DNA from: LMUY01 sp964242925
GTDB taxonomy: Bacteria; Pseudomonadota; Alphaproteobacteria; Acetobacterales; Acetobacteraceae
Assembly: GCA_964242925.1 (NCBI GenBank)
Contig: CAXTBW010000002.1
Coordinates: 23,712 to 87,711, forward strand
DNA length: 64,000 bases
Direction: 5' to 3'
Numbering within the stretch: position 1 is the first letter of the stretch; the number at the start of each line of letters is the position of its first letter. Below are positions 8,324-16,497 of the stretch, in pieces. The position numbers and the translations under genes were made by a program. The notes beneath the pieces were generated by a model. The model did no database searches, had not been told where the DNA came from, and was given only the letters and a program-made list of their open reading frames with translations.

Positions 8324-9739
8324 ATGCTTTTCTACGAGCCGCTCTTCCTATTCCTGTTCCTGCCGATCGCACTCGCCGCGTTCCTCGTCTTAAGACGCTG
8401 GGCAGGCGCGCGAGCAGGCGTGCTGCTGGCTGCCAGCCTGTTCTTCTATCTGTGGAGCGAGCCGCGCTTCGTCCCCGTGGTGCTGCTGACCTGCGTAGCC
8501 GAGTACGCGCTGTCCAAGCGCATCGCGGCCGGGCGCAAGCCACGGGGGTGCCTGGCGCTGGGCGTGCTGATGAACGTGGTGATGCTGGTCTACTACAAGT
8601 ACACCGGGTTCGCGGTCGACAATCTCGACGTGCTGCTGGTGCAGGCGGGCCTGCGACCGTGGCATGTGGGCCAGGTGGCGCTGCCGATCGGCGTGTCGTT
8701 CATCGTGTTCGAGAAGATCACCTACCTGACGGACGTGTTCCGCGGCCGCAGCCAGCCGGCGCCGGGCTTCGCGCGCTACCTGCTCTACGTGTTCCTGTTT
8801 CCCAAGCTGCTTGCCGGGCCGATCATCAAGTACCACGAGCTCGAGGCGCAACTGACCGCCGCCGGCCGCATCCGCAGCGGCGACATGGCGGAAGGGTTCC
8901 AGCGCTTCATGCTGGGCGTCGTTAAGAAAACCATCCTCGCCGACACGCTCGCGTCCGGGGCGGACATGACTTTCGCCGCCGAACCGGGCCAAATCGGCTT
9001 CGCCGACGCTTGGTGGGGCGTGGTGTTCTTCACCTTCCAGATCTACATCGACTTCAGCGCTTATTCGGACATGGCGATCGGGCTTGCGCGCATGTTCGGC
9101 TTCCGGCTCAACGAGAACTTCAACAAACCATACGTGTCCTGCAGCATAACCGAGTTCTGGCGGCGCTGGCACATATCGCTGTCCACCTGGATCCGCGAGT
9201 ACCTCTACATCCCGCTTGGCGGCAATCGCGTGCCGCCCTGGCAGCGCTACGCGAACCTCTGGATCTGCTTTCTCGCCAGCGGCTTGTGGCACGGCGCGGC
9301 GTGGACCTACGTCGCGTGGGGCGCCTATAACGGGTTGTTCCTGGTGCTCGAGCGGCTGTTCCTGCTGCGCTGGCTGGACCGGATGCCGCGGCTGGTCGCC
9401 AATGCGGTCACCTTCCTCGTCACCGTCGTGGGCTGGACGGTGTTCCGCGCCGCCAATCTGAGCCAAGCCGGCCGGTTCCTCTCCGCCATGGCGCAACCGG
9501 GCTGCTGCGGCGCCCCGGCTTCGCTGTGGCGCACCACCCCGATGCTGACGGCGGTGGCGGCGGCGGCTCTGATCTCGTTCCTGCCCCGCGTGCCCGGCTT
9601 CGACCGCATGGCTGGCTGGTTGATGGCCGCCGCCACCGGACGGCTCGCGGTGGAGCTGACGGTGTCGCTGCTGTTCGTCCTGGCCCTGTCCAAGGTCCTG
9701 GCCGAGCCGTTCAAACCATTCCTCTACTTCCGGTTCTAG
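8324..9739 (+). CDS. MBOAT-family membrane O-acyltransferase (AlgI-like)
   Basis: A 471-residue, multi-helix MBOAT protein of the AlgI/DltB type. Conserved stretches include LPIGVSFIVFEKITYLTDV, FPKLLAGPIIKY, FQIYIDFSAYSDMAIG, TEFWRRWHISLSTWIREYLY and SGLWHGAAWTY. The last holds the near-invariant MBOAT histidine (H323). AlgI-type proteins carry acetyl groups from the cytoplasm across the inner membrane for periplasmic polysaccharide acetylation. AGGGTG at 8314-8319 supports the start. The next gene, three bases downstream, encodes an AlgX/AlgJ-like SGNH protein, which is the expected periplasmic acetyl-transfer partner. No polysaccharide synthase is nearby, so the acceptor polymer is unknown. 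Confidence 0.92.
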   Translation: MLFYEPLFLFLFLPIALAAFLVLRRWAGARAGVLLAASLFFYLWSEPRFVPVVLLTCVAEYALSKRIAAGRKPRGCLALGVLMNVVMLVYYKYTGFAVDNLDVLLVQAGLRPWHVGQVALPIGVSFIVFEKITYLTDVFRGRSQPAPGFARYLLYVFLFPKLLAGPIIKYHELEAQLTAAGRIRSGDMAEGFQRFMLGVVKKTILADTLASGADMTFAAEPGQIGFADAWWGVVFFTFQIYIDFSAYSDMAIGLARMFGFRLNENFNKPYVSCSITEFWRRWHISLSTWIREYLYIPLGGNRVPPWQRYANLWICFLASGLWHGAAWTYVAWGAYNGLFLVLERLFLLRWLDRMPRLVANAVTFLVTVVGWTVFRAANLSQAGRFLSAMAQPGCCGAPASLWRTTPMLTAVAAAALISFLPRVPGFDRMAGWLMAAATGRLAVELTVSLLFVLALSKVLAEPFKPFLYFRF

Positions 9740-9742
9740 CCG

Positions 9743-10948
9743 ATGGCAGTGCTCGCTCGGCTTGCGCGAATGATCCCGGCCCTGGTGGGAGCGGCGGCGC
9801 TGGCGGGATGCGCCGGGCTGCTGATGACCAACTTGACGCTGGGCGTGGTCGCGCACGGGCACGAGATCCATTTCTGGGATCACCCGGCGTTTGCGGCGCT
9901 CACGGGCGTGACGGAGCGGACGGAGAAACGGCGCCTGACGTTGCAGACCGCGCTCGACGGCTCGTTCCAGGCGGTTTACGCGCGCGGTCTCGGCGCCCGG
10001 TTGCCGATCTTCACCTTCGCTGTGCGGGTTCGCAACCAGCTCATGTTCTCGCTGTTCGGCGCGTCCGCCACCCAGGCGGTCCTCGTCGGCGCGCAACGGG
10101 AACTTGTGGAACGCGCCTACACCGACGATTACTGCTCCCGCGACCTGGCCAGCTTCCTGCCGGAGGCGCGGGTCTGGGCGGGCCGCATCCGCGCGATGCA
10201 GGATGTCGTGGAGCGGCAGGGCAAGGCTTTCCTCTACGTCGTAACGCCGTCCAAGGTCGGGCAATATCCGGGGTTCATGCCGCCTGACATGCCGTGCCCG
10301 TCCGCCAACGCCGACCGCATCGGGCTGGTGCCGGCCTGGCTGGCGCTGGTTCGCGCCGCAGGCGTGCGCGTGGTGGACACCACGGCCGTCATCACGCAGG
10401 CGCACGGGCGCTATCCGTTCCCGCTCTACCCGATCGGCGGCACGCACTGGAACGCGGTGGGCGCCGCGCTGGGCGCCGAGGCGGTCGTCGAAGCATTGGC
10501 CAAGTTGCGGCCCGGCTTCAGTCCGTTCGGCTTCGACTGGCGCATGAACGACACGCCCGCCGGGGTGGATGTGGATTTGGCGTCGCTGATGAACCTGCTG
10601 TGGTGGCCCGATGCCCAGCCAGTCCCCGAGGTGACGGAACAGCCCGGGCCGACGCCGCCCGCCTGCGACGCCCGGCGCGTGGTCATTGTGGGCGGCAGCT
10701 TCGGCCACGCGATCGGCGAGCATCTGAGCGAACAGCCCTGCCGGCCGATCGTGACGGAGTACGAGTATTGGCGCCTGTTCGCGTTGACCTGGCACGACGG
10801 AACGATGGCGCAGACCCCGTTCGACGAGGGCCGGCGCGGCCGCGATTTAGCGGATGCGGACGTGATCGTGTATGAGGACAACGAGCAGATGCTGGGCCGC
10901 TCCCTGCATGGCAAGGCATTGAGCGACTACCTGCTGGCGGAGCGTTGA
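9743..10948 (+). CDS. AlgX/AlgJ-like SGNH-fold acetyltransferase
   Basis: A 401-residue membrane-anchored or exported protein. An N-terminal hydrophobic segment (residues 10-37, with GAAALAGCAG) precedes a SGNH-hydrolase-like domain. YVVTPSKVGQYPGF, then GGTHWNAVGAALGA with the catalytic-type His at 235, and GGSFGHAIGEHL with the nucleophile-type Ser at 319 follow the order seen in AlgJ/AlgX. These enzymes take acetyl from an MBOAT partner and put it on an exported polysaccharide. It starts three bases after the MBOAT stop, so the pair is surely coexpressed. The LAGC sequence might be a lipobox, but it falls inside a longer hydrophobic helix and I do not rely on it. Confidence 0.85.
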   Translation: MAVLARLARMIPALVGAAALAGCAGLLMTNLTLGVVAHGHEIHFWDHPAFAALTGVTERTEKRRLTLQTALDGSFQAVYARGLGARLPIFTFAVRVRNQLMFSLFGASATQAVLVGAQRELVERAYTDDYCSRDLASFLPEARVWAGRIRAMQDVVERQGKAFLYVVTPSKVGQYPGFMPPDMPCPSANADRIGLVPAWLALVRAAGVRVVDTTAVITQAHGRYPFPLYPIGGTHWNAVGAALGAEAVVEALAKLRPGFSPFGFDWRMNDTPAGVDVDLASLMNLLWWPDAQPVPEVTEQPGPTPPACDARRVVIVGGSFGHAIGEHLSEQPCRPIVTEYEYWRLFALTWHDGTMAQTPFDEGRRGRDLADADVIVYEDNEQMLGRSLHGKALSDYLLAER

Positions 10949-10962
10949 CCTGTCCCGCCAGC

Positions 10963-11062
10963 ATCGTCCCTGCGAGGAGCGCTTGCGATGCGGCAATCAG
11001 CCGTCAGCACCGAACGCGCCGCTCTGGATCGCCACGCCGCCAAGCGGCGGCTCGCGATGCCG
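10963..11062. repeat. Palindromic repeat, family A, copy 1
   Basis: About 100 bp beginning with a CATCGTCCCTGCGAGGAG-type end and finishing with GGCGGCTCGCGATG, the inverted counterpart. The central part has GCGGCAATCAGCC and CTGGATCGCCACGCCGCC. It closely resembles the copies at 14830 and 54653. It lies between the ends of the convergent AlgX-like and prepilin peptidase genes. Confidence 0.8.
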
Positions 11063-11072
11063 GCTCGTTGTC

Positions 11073-11831
11073 TCAAAGCGCTTGAAAATGCAGCAACACG
11101 AGTTGCGTCGCCCAGGCTGCAGCGGCAAGGAAGGGGCCGAACGGGATCGCGTCGCTCAAGCGGCCGCGCCGCAACCAGGCGCGCGTGAGCCCGTAGCCCA
11201 GCCCGAGCAGAGCGCCGCCCAACAAGGCCTGCGACAACCCTGGCAGGCCTTGCCAAGCGCCGATCGCCGCCAGCAGCTTGGCATCACCCTCGCCGAGCCC
11301 GCTGCGGCCCCGGATGGACCGATACCCTGCCGCCAGCAGCCGCAACGCCGCGTAGCCGATTGCGGCCGCCAACGCGTGACTGGTGATCTCGTCCGGGTCC
11401 AGCCAGGCGGTTGCGGCCAAGCCGGCCAGCAACAGCGGCAACGTCAGCCCGTCCGGCAGGCGAAGATGCCGCCAATCGATCCAGCTCAACGCGAGCAGGG
11501 CCCACCCGAAGCCGCAGCTGGTCCAAAGCAGGCGGGCATCTGACCCGGAAGCCGCCGCCGACGCGGCCAGCGCCGTCGCGGCCAGTTCGATATGCAGGTG
11601 TTCCGCCGCGATAGCGCCGCCGCAACCGGCGCACCGCCCGCGCAACGCGAGATAGCTGGCGATCGGGACCAGCTCCAGCGGCGCCAGCCGACGGCCGCAG
11701 TGCTCGCATGCGGACCGGGCCAGGGCGACCGGCTCGCCTCGGGGCAAGCGGCGCACCAGAACAGCCAGGAAGCTGCCGACGAACGGCCCGGCCAAGATGG
11801 GCCAAATCCAGATAAGCCAGGTCGTTGGCAT
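11073..11831 (-). CDS. gspO: Prepilin peptidase / N-methyltransferase (A24 family)
   Basis: A 252-residue polytopic aspartyl protease that cleaves and N-methylates type II secretion pseudopilins and type IV prepilins. After GPFVGSFLAVLVRRLPRGE comes the cysteine-rich methyltransferase region with two CxxC pairs (CEHCG and CAGCG). The two catalytic aspartates are in SWIDWRHLRLPDGLT and GEGDAKLLAAIGAW. I chose the ATG at 11831, which puts the first membrane helix at the N-terminus as in the family. An alternative ATG at 11879 would overlap the divergent gspE start codon. It is divergent from the secretion operon whose pseudopilins it should process. Confidence 0.9.
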   Translation of the reverse strand: MPTTWLIWIWPILAGPFVGSFLAVLVRRLPRGEPVALARSACEHCGRRLAPLELVPIASYLALRGRCAGCGGAIAAEHLHIELAATALAASAAASGSDARLLWTSCGFGWALLALSWIDWRHLRLPDGLTLPLLLAGLAATAWLDPDEITSHALAAAIGYAALRLLAAGYRSIRGRSGLGEGDAKLLAAIGAWQGLPGLSQALLGGALLGLGYGLTRAWLRRGRLSDAIPFGPFLAAAAWATQLVLLHFQAL

Positions 11832-11877
11832 GGCGCCGCATTGGCAGCAGGCCGGGTCAAGCACAAGATAGAAGGCC

Positions 11878-13605
11878 ATGGACACGCCAATCCCCTCGCG
11901 CGGTCTCCAAGGCGCCCCGGTCGCCAACGCCGAGTCGGTGGCCGCCCTGCTGGCCGTCGGCGGCCGTTGCGACGCGCGCACGCTGGAGCGCGGCCGCCGG
12001 GTCGCGGCGGAGAGCGGACAGCGGCTCGACCGGGTGCTCATCCAGCTCGGCCTGGTCAGCGAGCGCGAGTTGGCCGCCGCCTACGCGCAGTCTTTGGGCT
12101 GCCCGGTCGCCGCGCCGGACCGCTACCCGGCCGAGCCGCTGTTCGCCGACCGACTCGCCGTGCGCTTCCTGCGCCACGCCCGCGCGATGCCGGTGGCCGT
12201 TGGGCCGGACGGCGTCGTCGTCGCTATGGCCGACCCGCTGGACGCGTTCACTCCGAGCGCCATCGCCGCCGCGACCGGGCTGCCGGTGCAGCTGGAAGTG
12301 GCCGTCCCGATCGAGCTGGAGGCGGCGTTCCTGCGCCTCTATCCGGAGAACGACGCGCCGGCCGCGACGGTCCGTGACGACCCGCAAAGCGAGGCGCAGG
12401 AGGAGGACGCCGACCGCCTGAAGGACCTGGCCTCCGAGGCGCCCGTGATCCGCCTGGTCAACCAGCTGATCGCCCGCGCCGTCGAGACCAACGCGTCCGA
12501 CATCCATATCGAGCCGTTCGACGACCGCCTGCGCGTGCGCTACCGCAACGACGGCGTCCTGGGGGAGGCGGACAGCCCGCCGGCGGGCATGACCGCCGCG
12601 ATCGTGTCCCGGCTGAAGATCATGGCCCGGCTGGACATCGCCGAGCGCCGCCTGCCGCAGGACGGCCGCATCAAGCTGGCGGTACGCGGCCACGAGGTGG
12701 ATTTCCGCGTCTCGACCATTCCCTCGCTGCACGGCGAGACGGTGGTGCTGCGCGTGCTGGACCGCAGCGCCGTGGTGTTCGACTACGCCCGGCTAGGGCT
12801 GCGGCGCGAGGTGGTGGACCGGCTGGAACAGGCCTTTGCGCTACCCAACGGCATCGTGCTGGTGACGGGACCGACCGGCAGCGGCAAGACCACCACGCTC
12901 TACACGGGGCTGAGCGGGCTTAACGCCGTCACCCGCAAGGTCGTCACGGTGGAGGACCCGATCGAGTACCAGCTGTCGGGCGTCAACCAGATCCAGGTGA
13001 AGCCGCAGATCGGGCTGACCTTCGCCAGCCTGCTGCGGTCCATCCTGCGGCAGGATCCGGACGTGATCATGGTCGGCGAGATCCGCGACCTGGAGACGGC
13101 GCAGATCGCGGTGCAGGCGGCGCTCACCGGGCACCTGGTGCTGTCCACCTTGCATACCAACTCCGCCGCCGAGACGATAACCCGGCTGCGCGACATGGGT
13201 CTGGAGGACTACCTTCTCACTGCCGTCCTGCGCGGCGTGTTGGCGCAGCGCCTGGTGCGCCGCCTGTGCGAGCAGTGCCGCCGGTCCGAGCCGGCGCCGG
13301 CGGAGATGGTGCGCCGTTTCGCGCTCGACCGGCGCAGCGGAACGGCCAACCCGTCGCTGTGGCACGCCGTCGGTTGCCCGCACTGCCGCAACACGGGTTT
13401 CCGTGGGCGACAGGCGATCGCCGAGTTCCTGGCGCCCACCCCCGCCATCGAGCGGCTGATCTTCAGCCGGGCGGACGGCGCCGAGATCGAGCGCGAGGCG
13501 GTCGCCGGCGGCATGGCGACCATGTTCGACGTGGGCGTCGCCGCCGCGCTGGACGGCGCCACCACCATCGAGGAAGTCGTCCGCAGCATTCGCGCCGAGG
13601 CCTGA
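11878..13605 (+). CDS. gspE: Type II secretion ATPase GspE
   Basis: A 575-residue cytoplasmic ATPase driving pseudopilus assembly. The N-terminal MshEN-like domain (about 20-160) would bind GspL. The catalytic domain has Walker A GPTGSGKTTT (residues 331-340), the Asp box TVEDPIEYQL, Walker B QDPDVIMVGEIRD and the His box TGHLVLSTLHTN. A tetracysteine zinc motif, CEQC then CPHC, is close to the C-terminus as in GspE but not PilT. AGAAGG lies just before the ATG. The gene opens the operon, and its stop TGA overlaps the gspF start (TGATG). Confidence 0.95.
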   Translation: MDTPIPSRGLQGAPVANAESVAALLAVGGRCDARTLERGRRVAAESGQRLDRVLIQLGLVSERELAAAYAQSLGCPVAAPDRYPAEPLFADRLAVRFLRHARAMPVAVGPDGVVVAMADPLDAFTPSAIAAATGLPVQLEVAVPIELEAAFLRLYPENDAPAATVRDDPQSEAQEEDADRLKDLASEAPVIRLVNQLIARAVETNASDIHIEPFDDRLRVRYRNDGVLGEADSPPAGMTAAIVSRLKIMARLDIAERRLPQDGRIKLAVRGHEVDFRVSTIPSLHGETVVLRVLDRSAVVFDYARLGLRREVVDRLEQAFALPNGIVLVTGPTGSGKTTTLYTGLSGLNAVTRKVVTVEDPIEYQLSGVNQIQVKPQIGLTFASLLRSILRQDPDVIMVGEIRDLETAQIAVQAALTGHLVLSTLHTNSAAETITRLRDMGLEDYLLTAVLRGVLAQRLVRRLCEQCRRSEPAPAEMVRRFALDRRSGTANPSLWHAVGCPHCRNTGFRGRQAIAEFLAPTPAIERLIFSRADGAEIEREAVAGGMATMFDVGVAAALDGATTIEEVVRSIRAEA

Positions 13606-14825
13606 TGCCGGCGTTCCGCTACACCGCGATCGACGGCGCCGGCGCGGTGACGCGCGGCCTGATGGAGGCGGCGGACGAGGCAGCTGTGATCGCCAGCATC
13701 CAGCGCCAGGGCAACATCCCGGTGCGGGCGGAGCCGGCCGGCCGCACGGACTGGCTCGCCGCGCTGCAACGACCGCTGGGCCGCGCCCCCGCGCTGCGTC
13801 GCGGGGAGCTGACGAACACGGTGCGGGAGCTGTCGATCATGCTCGGCGCCGGGCAGGATCTGGACCGCTCGCTGCGCTTCCTGGTGGAGATGGCGACCAA
13901 GCCCCGGGTGGTCGGCGTGCTCGAGGCGGTCCGCGATGCCGTGCGCGACGGCAGTCCCTTGTCCGCCGCGCTGGACCGCCAGCCGCGCAGCTTCCCGCGC
14001 CTGCTGGTCGGCATGGTGCGGGCAGGGGAGGCGGGCGGCACGCTGGGCGCCACGTTGGACCGCATGGCGCTGCTGCTGGAACGCGAGCGCAGCCTGACCA
14101 GCACGGTGCGCTCGGCGATGATCTACCCGGCGCTGCTGGCGGTGGCGGCCACCGGGTCGATCGTGCTGCTGCTGACGCAGGTGCTGCCGCAGTTCGTGCC
14201 GCTGTTCGAGCAGAACGGCGCGGCCTTGCCCTGGTCGACGCAATTGCTGATCGACACGGGGGCGACGGTGTCGAGCTTCGGCGCCTACTTTCTGGCGCTG
14301 GCTTTGGCCGGGCTCCTGCTGGCCCGCTCCGCGCTGCGCCGGCCGGGGCCGCGGCGGGCGACGGATAGCGCGCTGCTGCGGGTGCCAGTGGTCGGCGGGC
14401 TGCTGCGCGACGTCATCGCGGCGCGGTTCACCCGCACGCTCGGGACGCTGCTGGTCAACGGCGTGCCGCTGATCGCCGCGCTGGGGATCGTGCGCGACGC
14501 GGTCGGCAACACGGCGGCGGTCGCGGCGATCGACGACACCATCACCCGCGCCCGCGGCGGCGCTGGCGTGTCCCGCCCGCTGGGCGCCTGGCGCGTCATG
14601 CCGGCGCGCACCATCCACCTGCTGCGGCTCGGCGAGGAGACGGCCCAGCTCGGCCCCATGGCGCTCAGCGCGGCGGAGATCCACGAGGAGCGCACCCGGC
14701 TGGGCGTGCAGCGGCTGGTGAGCCTGCTGGTGCCCGCGATCACCATCATCATGGGTGCGGCGATCGCGGGGATCGTCGTGTCGCTGCTGCTGGCGATGCT
14801 GAGCCTGAACGATCTGGCGCAATGA
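13605..14825 (+). CDS. gspF: Type II secretion inner-membrane platform protein GspF
   Basis: A 406-residue polytopic platform protein starting with the family-typical MPAFRYTAIDGAG. It has two homologous T2SSF domains: the first around RRGELTNTVRELSIMLGAGQ with MVRAGEAGGTLGATLDRMA, the second around RFTRTLGTLLVNGVPLI with LLRLGEETAQLGPMAL. Membrane helices lie at about 180, 230 and the C-terminus (MGAAIAGIVVSLLLAMLS). It interacts with GspE and GspL to couple ATP hydrolysis to pseudopilin insertion. Its stop codon overlaps the ATGATG that opens the next frame; that following frame begins inside a repeat element. Confidence 0.95.
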   Translation: MPAFRYTAIDGAGAVTRGLMEAADEAAVIASIQRQGNIPVRAEPAGRTDWLAALQRPLGRAPALRRGELTNTVRELSIMLGAGQDLDRSLRFLVEMATKPRVVGVLEAVRDAVRDGSPLSAALDRQPRSFPRLLVGMVRAGEAGGTLGATLDRMALLLERERSLTSTVRSAMIYPALLAVAATGSIVLLLTQVLPQFVPLFEQNGAALPWSTQLLIDTGATVSSFGAYFLALALAGLLLARSALRRPGPRRATDSALLRVPVVGGLLRDVIAARFTRTLGTLLVNGVPLIAALGIVRDAVGNTAAVAAIDDTITRARGGAGVSRPLGAWRVMPARTIHLLRLGEETAQLGPMALSAAEIHEERTRLGVQRLVSLLVPAITIIMGAAIAGIVVSLLLAMLSLNDLAQ

Positions 14826-15361
14826 TGCCAACATCGTCATTGCGAGCAGCGCTTGCGACGCGGCAATCCAGCCGCCAGCACCGCGTGCGCGGCCCTGGAT
14901 CGCCACGCCGCCAAGCGGCGGCTCGCGATGACGGGCGGTTCCGAGCTGGATGTCGCGAGGCCGGGTTCACCCTGCTCGAGATGCTGATGGTGGTCGCGAT
15001 CCTGGGCGCCGTGTTAGGGGTCGTGCTCACCCGCGGCCCGGCCCGCAGCGCCCGGCAGGAGGTGCGGGCCGCCGCCGCCATCTTGTCCGGCGCGCTGCGG
15101 GTGGCGCGCGGCCAGGCCATCGCGACCGACCGCCCCGTCGCCTTCCTGCTCGACCCGGTCAGCCATGCCTGGAGCGTTGGCGGCGCGGCAGGCCGCGTGC
15201 TGCCCGGCGCCCTGGCCATCGCAGCGCCGGCGAACGGGATCGTGTTCACGCCGGAAGGCGGCTCCACCGGCGGGCGTATCGCCCTGGCGAGCGGGACCGT
15301 GCGCGCGGTGCTGGGGGTGGACTGGCTCACCGGCCGGGTCAGCGTGGGCGATGGGCTGTGA
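14822..15361 (+). CDS. gspH: Type II secretion minor pseudopilin GspH with repeat-encoded leader
   Basis: A 179-residue frame. The prepilin signature is CREAG-FTLLEMLMVVAIL, with cleavage expected after Gly48. The rest fits GspH: an N-terminal helix, ILSGALRVARGQAIATDRPV, IVFTPEGGSTGGRIAL, and a final VDWLTGRVSV strand. The odd part is the leader. Residues 4-38 are translated from a family-A palindromic repeat (14830-14934), giving an Arg-rich 48-residue presequence rather than the usual 6-15. ATG codons at 14927 and 14952 are out of frame, so the upstream ATG at 14822/14825 (overlapping the gspF stop) or an in-frame GTG inside the repeat (14885) must start it. The mature part looks intact. 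Confidence 0.85.
   Translation: MMPTSSLRAALATRQSSRQHRVRGPGSPRRQAAARDDGRFRAGCREAGFTLLEMLMVVAILGAVLGVVLTRGPARSARQEVRAAAAILSGALRVARGQAIATDRPVAFLLDPVSHAWSVGGAAGRVLPGALAIAAPANGIVFTPEGGSTGGRIALASGTVRAVLGVDWLTGRVSVGDGL
14830..14934. repeat. Palindromic repeat, family A, copy 2, inside gspH reading frame
   Basis: About 105 bp starting AACATCGTCATTGCGAGCAG and ending GGCTCGCGATGACGG, so the termini are inverted repeats of each other. It closely matches the 54653 copy, including GCCAGCACCGC and CCCTGGATCGCC. It sits at the gspF-gspH junction and is read in frame into gspH. Confidence 0.88.
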
Positions 15362-15767
15362 AGCGCCCGCTCGCGCGGCGGGTTTCACCCTGCTGGAGGT
15401 GCTGGTCGCGTTCATCATCGCGGCGCTCGCGTTGGGCGTGCTGTTCGAGGGCGGCATTGGCGGGTTGAGCACGGCCCGAATCGCCGCGCGCTACGGCGAG
15501 GCGCTCAGCCGGGCGGAGTCGCATCTGGCGCTGGCGGGCGCCGGGCCGGACTACCAGCCGCAGGACCGCCAGGGGGATGAGGGCGCCGGGTATCACTGGC
15601 GCCTCCGCATTCAGCCAGTCGCGGTCGGCGCGCCGGTCGAAGCCGGCAAGCCGCTGCCTGCGCTCTACGGCATCACCGTGGTGGAGTCGTGGGCGGAGGG
15701 CGCGCAGACCCGGGTCGTAACGCTGCGCACCGCCCGCGCCGGCACGGCGCCGCCTCCGCCGCCATGA
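15351..15767 (+). CDS. gspI: Type II secretion minor pseudopilin GspI
   Basis: A 138-residue pseudopilin. The leader MGCEAPARAAG precedes the cleavage motif G-FTLLEVLVAFIIAALALGV with the conserved Glu5. The globular part has YGEALSRAESHLAL, then YHWRLRIQPV and LYGITVVESW, resembling GspI (T2SSI). The ATG at 15351 overlaps the end of gspH by 11 bases, consistent with translational coupling. With GspJ and GspK it should form the tip complex of the pseudopilus. Its TGA overlaps the gspJ ATG. Confidence 0.9.
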   Translation: MGCEAPARAAGFTLLEVLVAFIIAALALGVLFEGGIGGLSTARIAARYGEALSRAESHLALAGAGPDYQPQDRQGDEGAGYHWRLRIQPVAVGAPVEAGKPLPALYGITVVESWAEGAQTRVVTLRTARAGTAPPPPP

Positions 15768-16354
15768 AGCAGGCGCCGCCGGGCTTCACGCTGCTGGAGA
15801 TCCTCGTGGCGCTGGTCGTGCTCGGCCTGGTGCTCGCCGGATTGGCGCAGGGAACCCGCTTCGGCCTGCGCGTGGCCGAGCGGCAGTCCGCCACGATCGC
15901 CGCCGACGCCGACCTGGACGCGACCGAGCGCGTGCTGCGCGGCTTGATCGAGCAGATGGACCCGGGCAGCCTCACCAGCGCCGCCCTGCTCGACGCCGGA
16001 CCCGGCAGCCTCAGCTTCACCGCCAACCTCGCGGCCGTGGCGCCCGGCCTGGGCATCGGCGAGGCGGACGTGGCGCTTGGCGTCACCCCGGACCACCGCC
16101 TGGTGCTGCGCTGGACGCCGCACCTGCATGCAACCCGCTTGGCGGCGGCGCCCGCTGGAACGGAAACGACGCTGTTGACGGGGGTGCAGCGCATGGAGTT
16201 CGCCTATTGCTGCCAGGACGGCCAGTTCGTCGTCGCCTGGCCGGAAAAGACGCTGCCCGCGCTGGTGCGCATCAGCCTGACGTTCCCTGGCGGCGGCCGG
16301 CAGGCCTGGCCGCCCATCGTGGTCGCGCCGATGCGCATGCGGCTGAACGGCTGA
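15764..16354 (+). CDS. gspJ: Type II secretion minor pseudopilin GspJ
   Basis: A 196-residue pseudopilin with leader MKQAPPG and the processed start FTLLEILVALVVLGLVLAGL. The globular part has a predicted alpha-helix followed by beta strands ending RISLTFPGGGRQ, typical of GspJ. The ATG at 15764 overlaps the gspI stop (ATGA); the longer open frame upstream to 15689 is the shadow of gspI. An intergenic stretch of about 140 bp follows before gspL, the only sizeable break in the operon. Confidence 0.88.
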   Translation: MKQAPPGFTLLEILVALVVLGLVLAGLAQGTRFGLRVAERQSATIAADADLDATERVLRGLIEQMDPGSLTSAALLDAGPGSLSFTANLAAVAPGLGIGEADVALGVTPDHRLVLRWTPHLHATRLAAAPAGTETTLLTGVQRMEFAYCCQDGQFVVAWPEKTLPALVRISLTFPGGGRQAWPPIVVAPMRMRLNG

Positions 16355-16497
16355 CCACAGGCCGCCCCTGACCGTCATGCCGCCCCAGGGCATCCACTTC
16401 TCACAGCATGCCGTATACGTTAGTCCTGCCGCGGCGAGCGGGTCGTCTGCACTGTATTACATAGCTATTGCAACAAAATGGGGGCTTTAACCGCATA

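Noticed and set aside
8390..10795. Very long open frame on the minus strand opposite the MBOAT and AlgX-like genes
   Set aside because: Composition is Arg/His/Gln-rich with no domain; it mirrors the high-GC codon use of the real genes.
11877..11880. Shared CCATGG start for both prepilin peptidase and gspE
   Set aside because: An ATG on each strand overlaps here, but the peptidase start at 11831 fits the family better, so I do not claim overlapping divergent starts.
16371..16398. Half of a family-B repeat after gspJ
   Set aside because: GTCATGCCGCCCCAGGGCATCC resembles one arm, but no inverted partner was found nearby.
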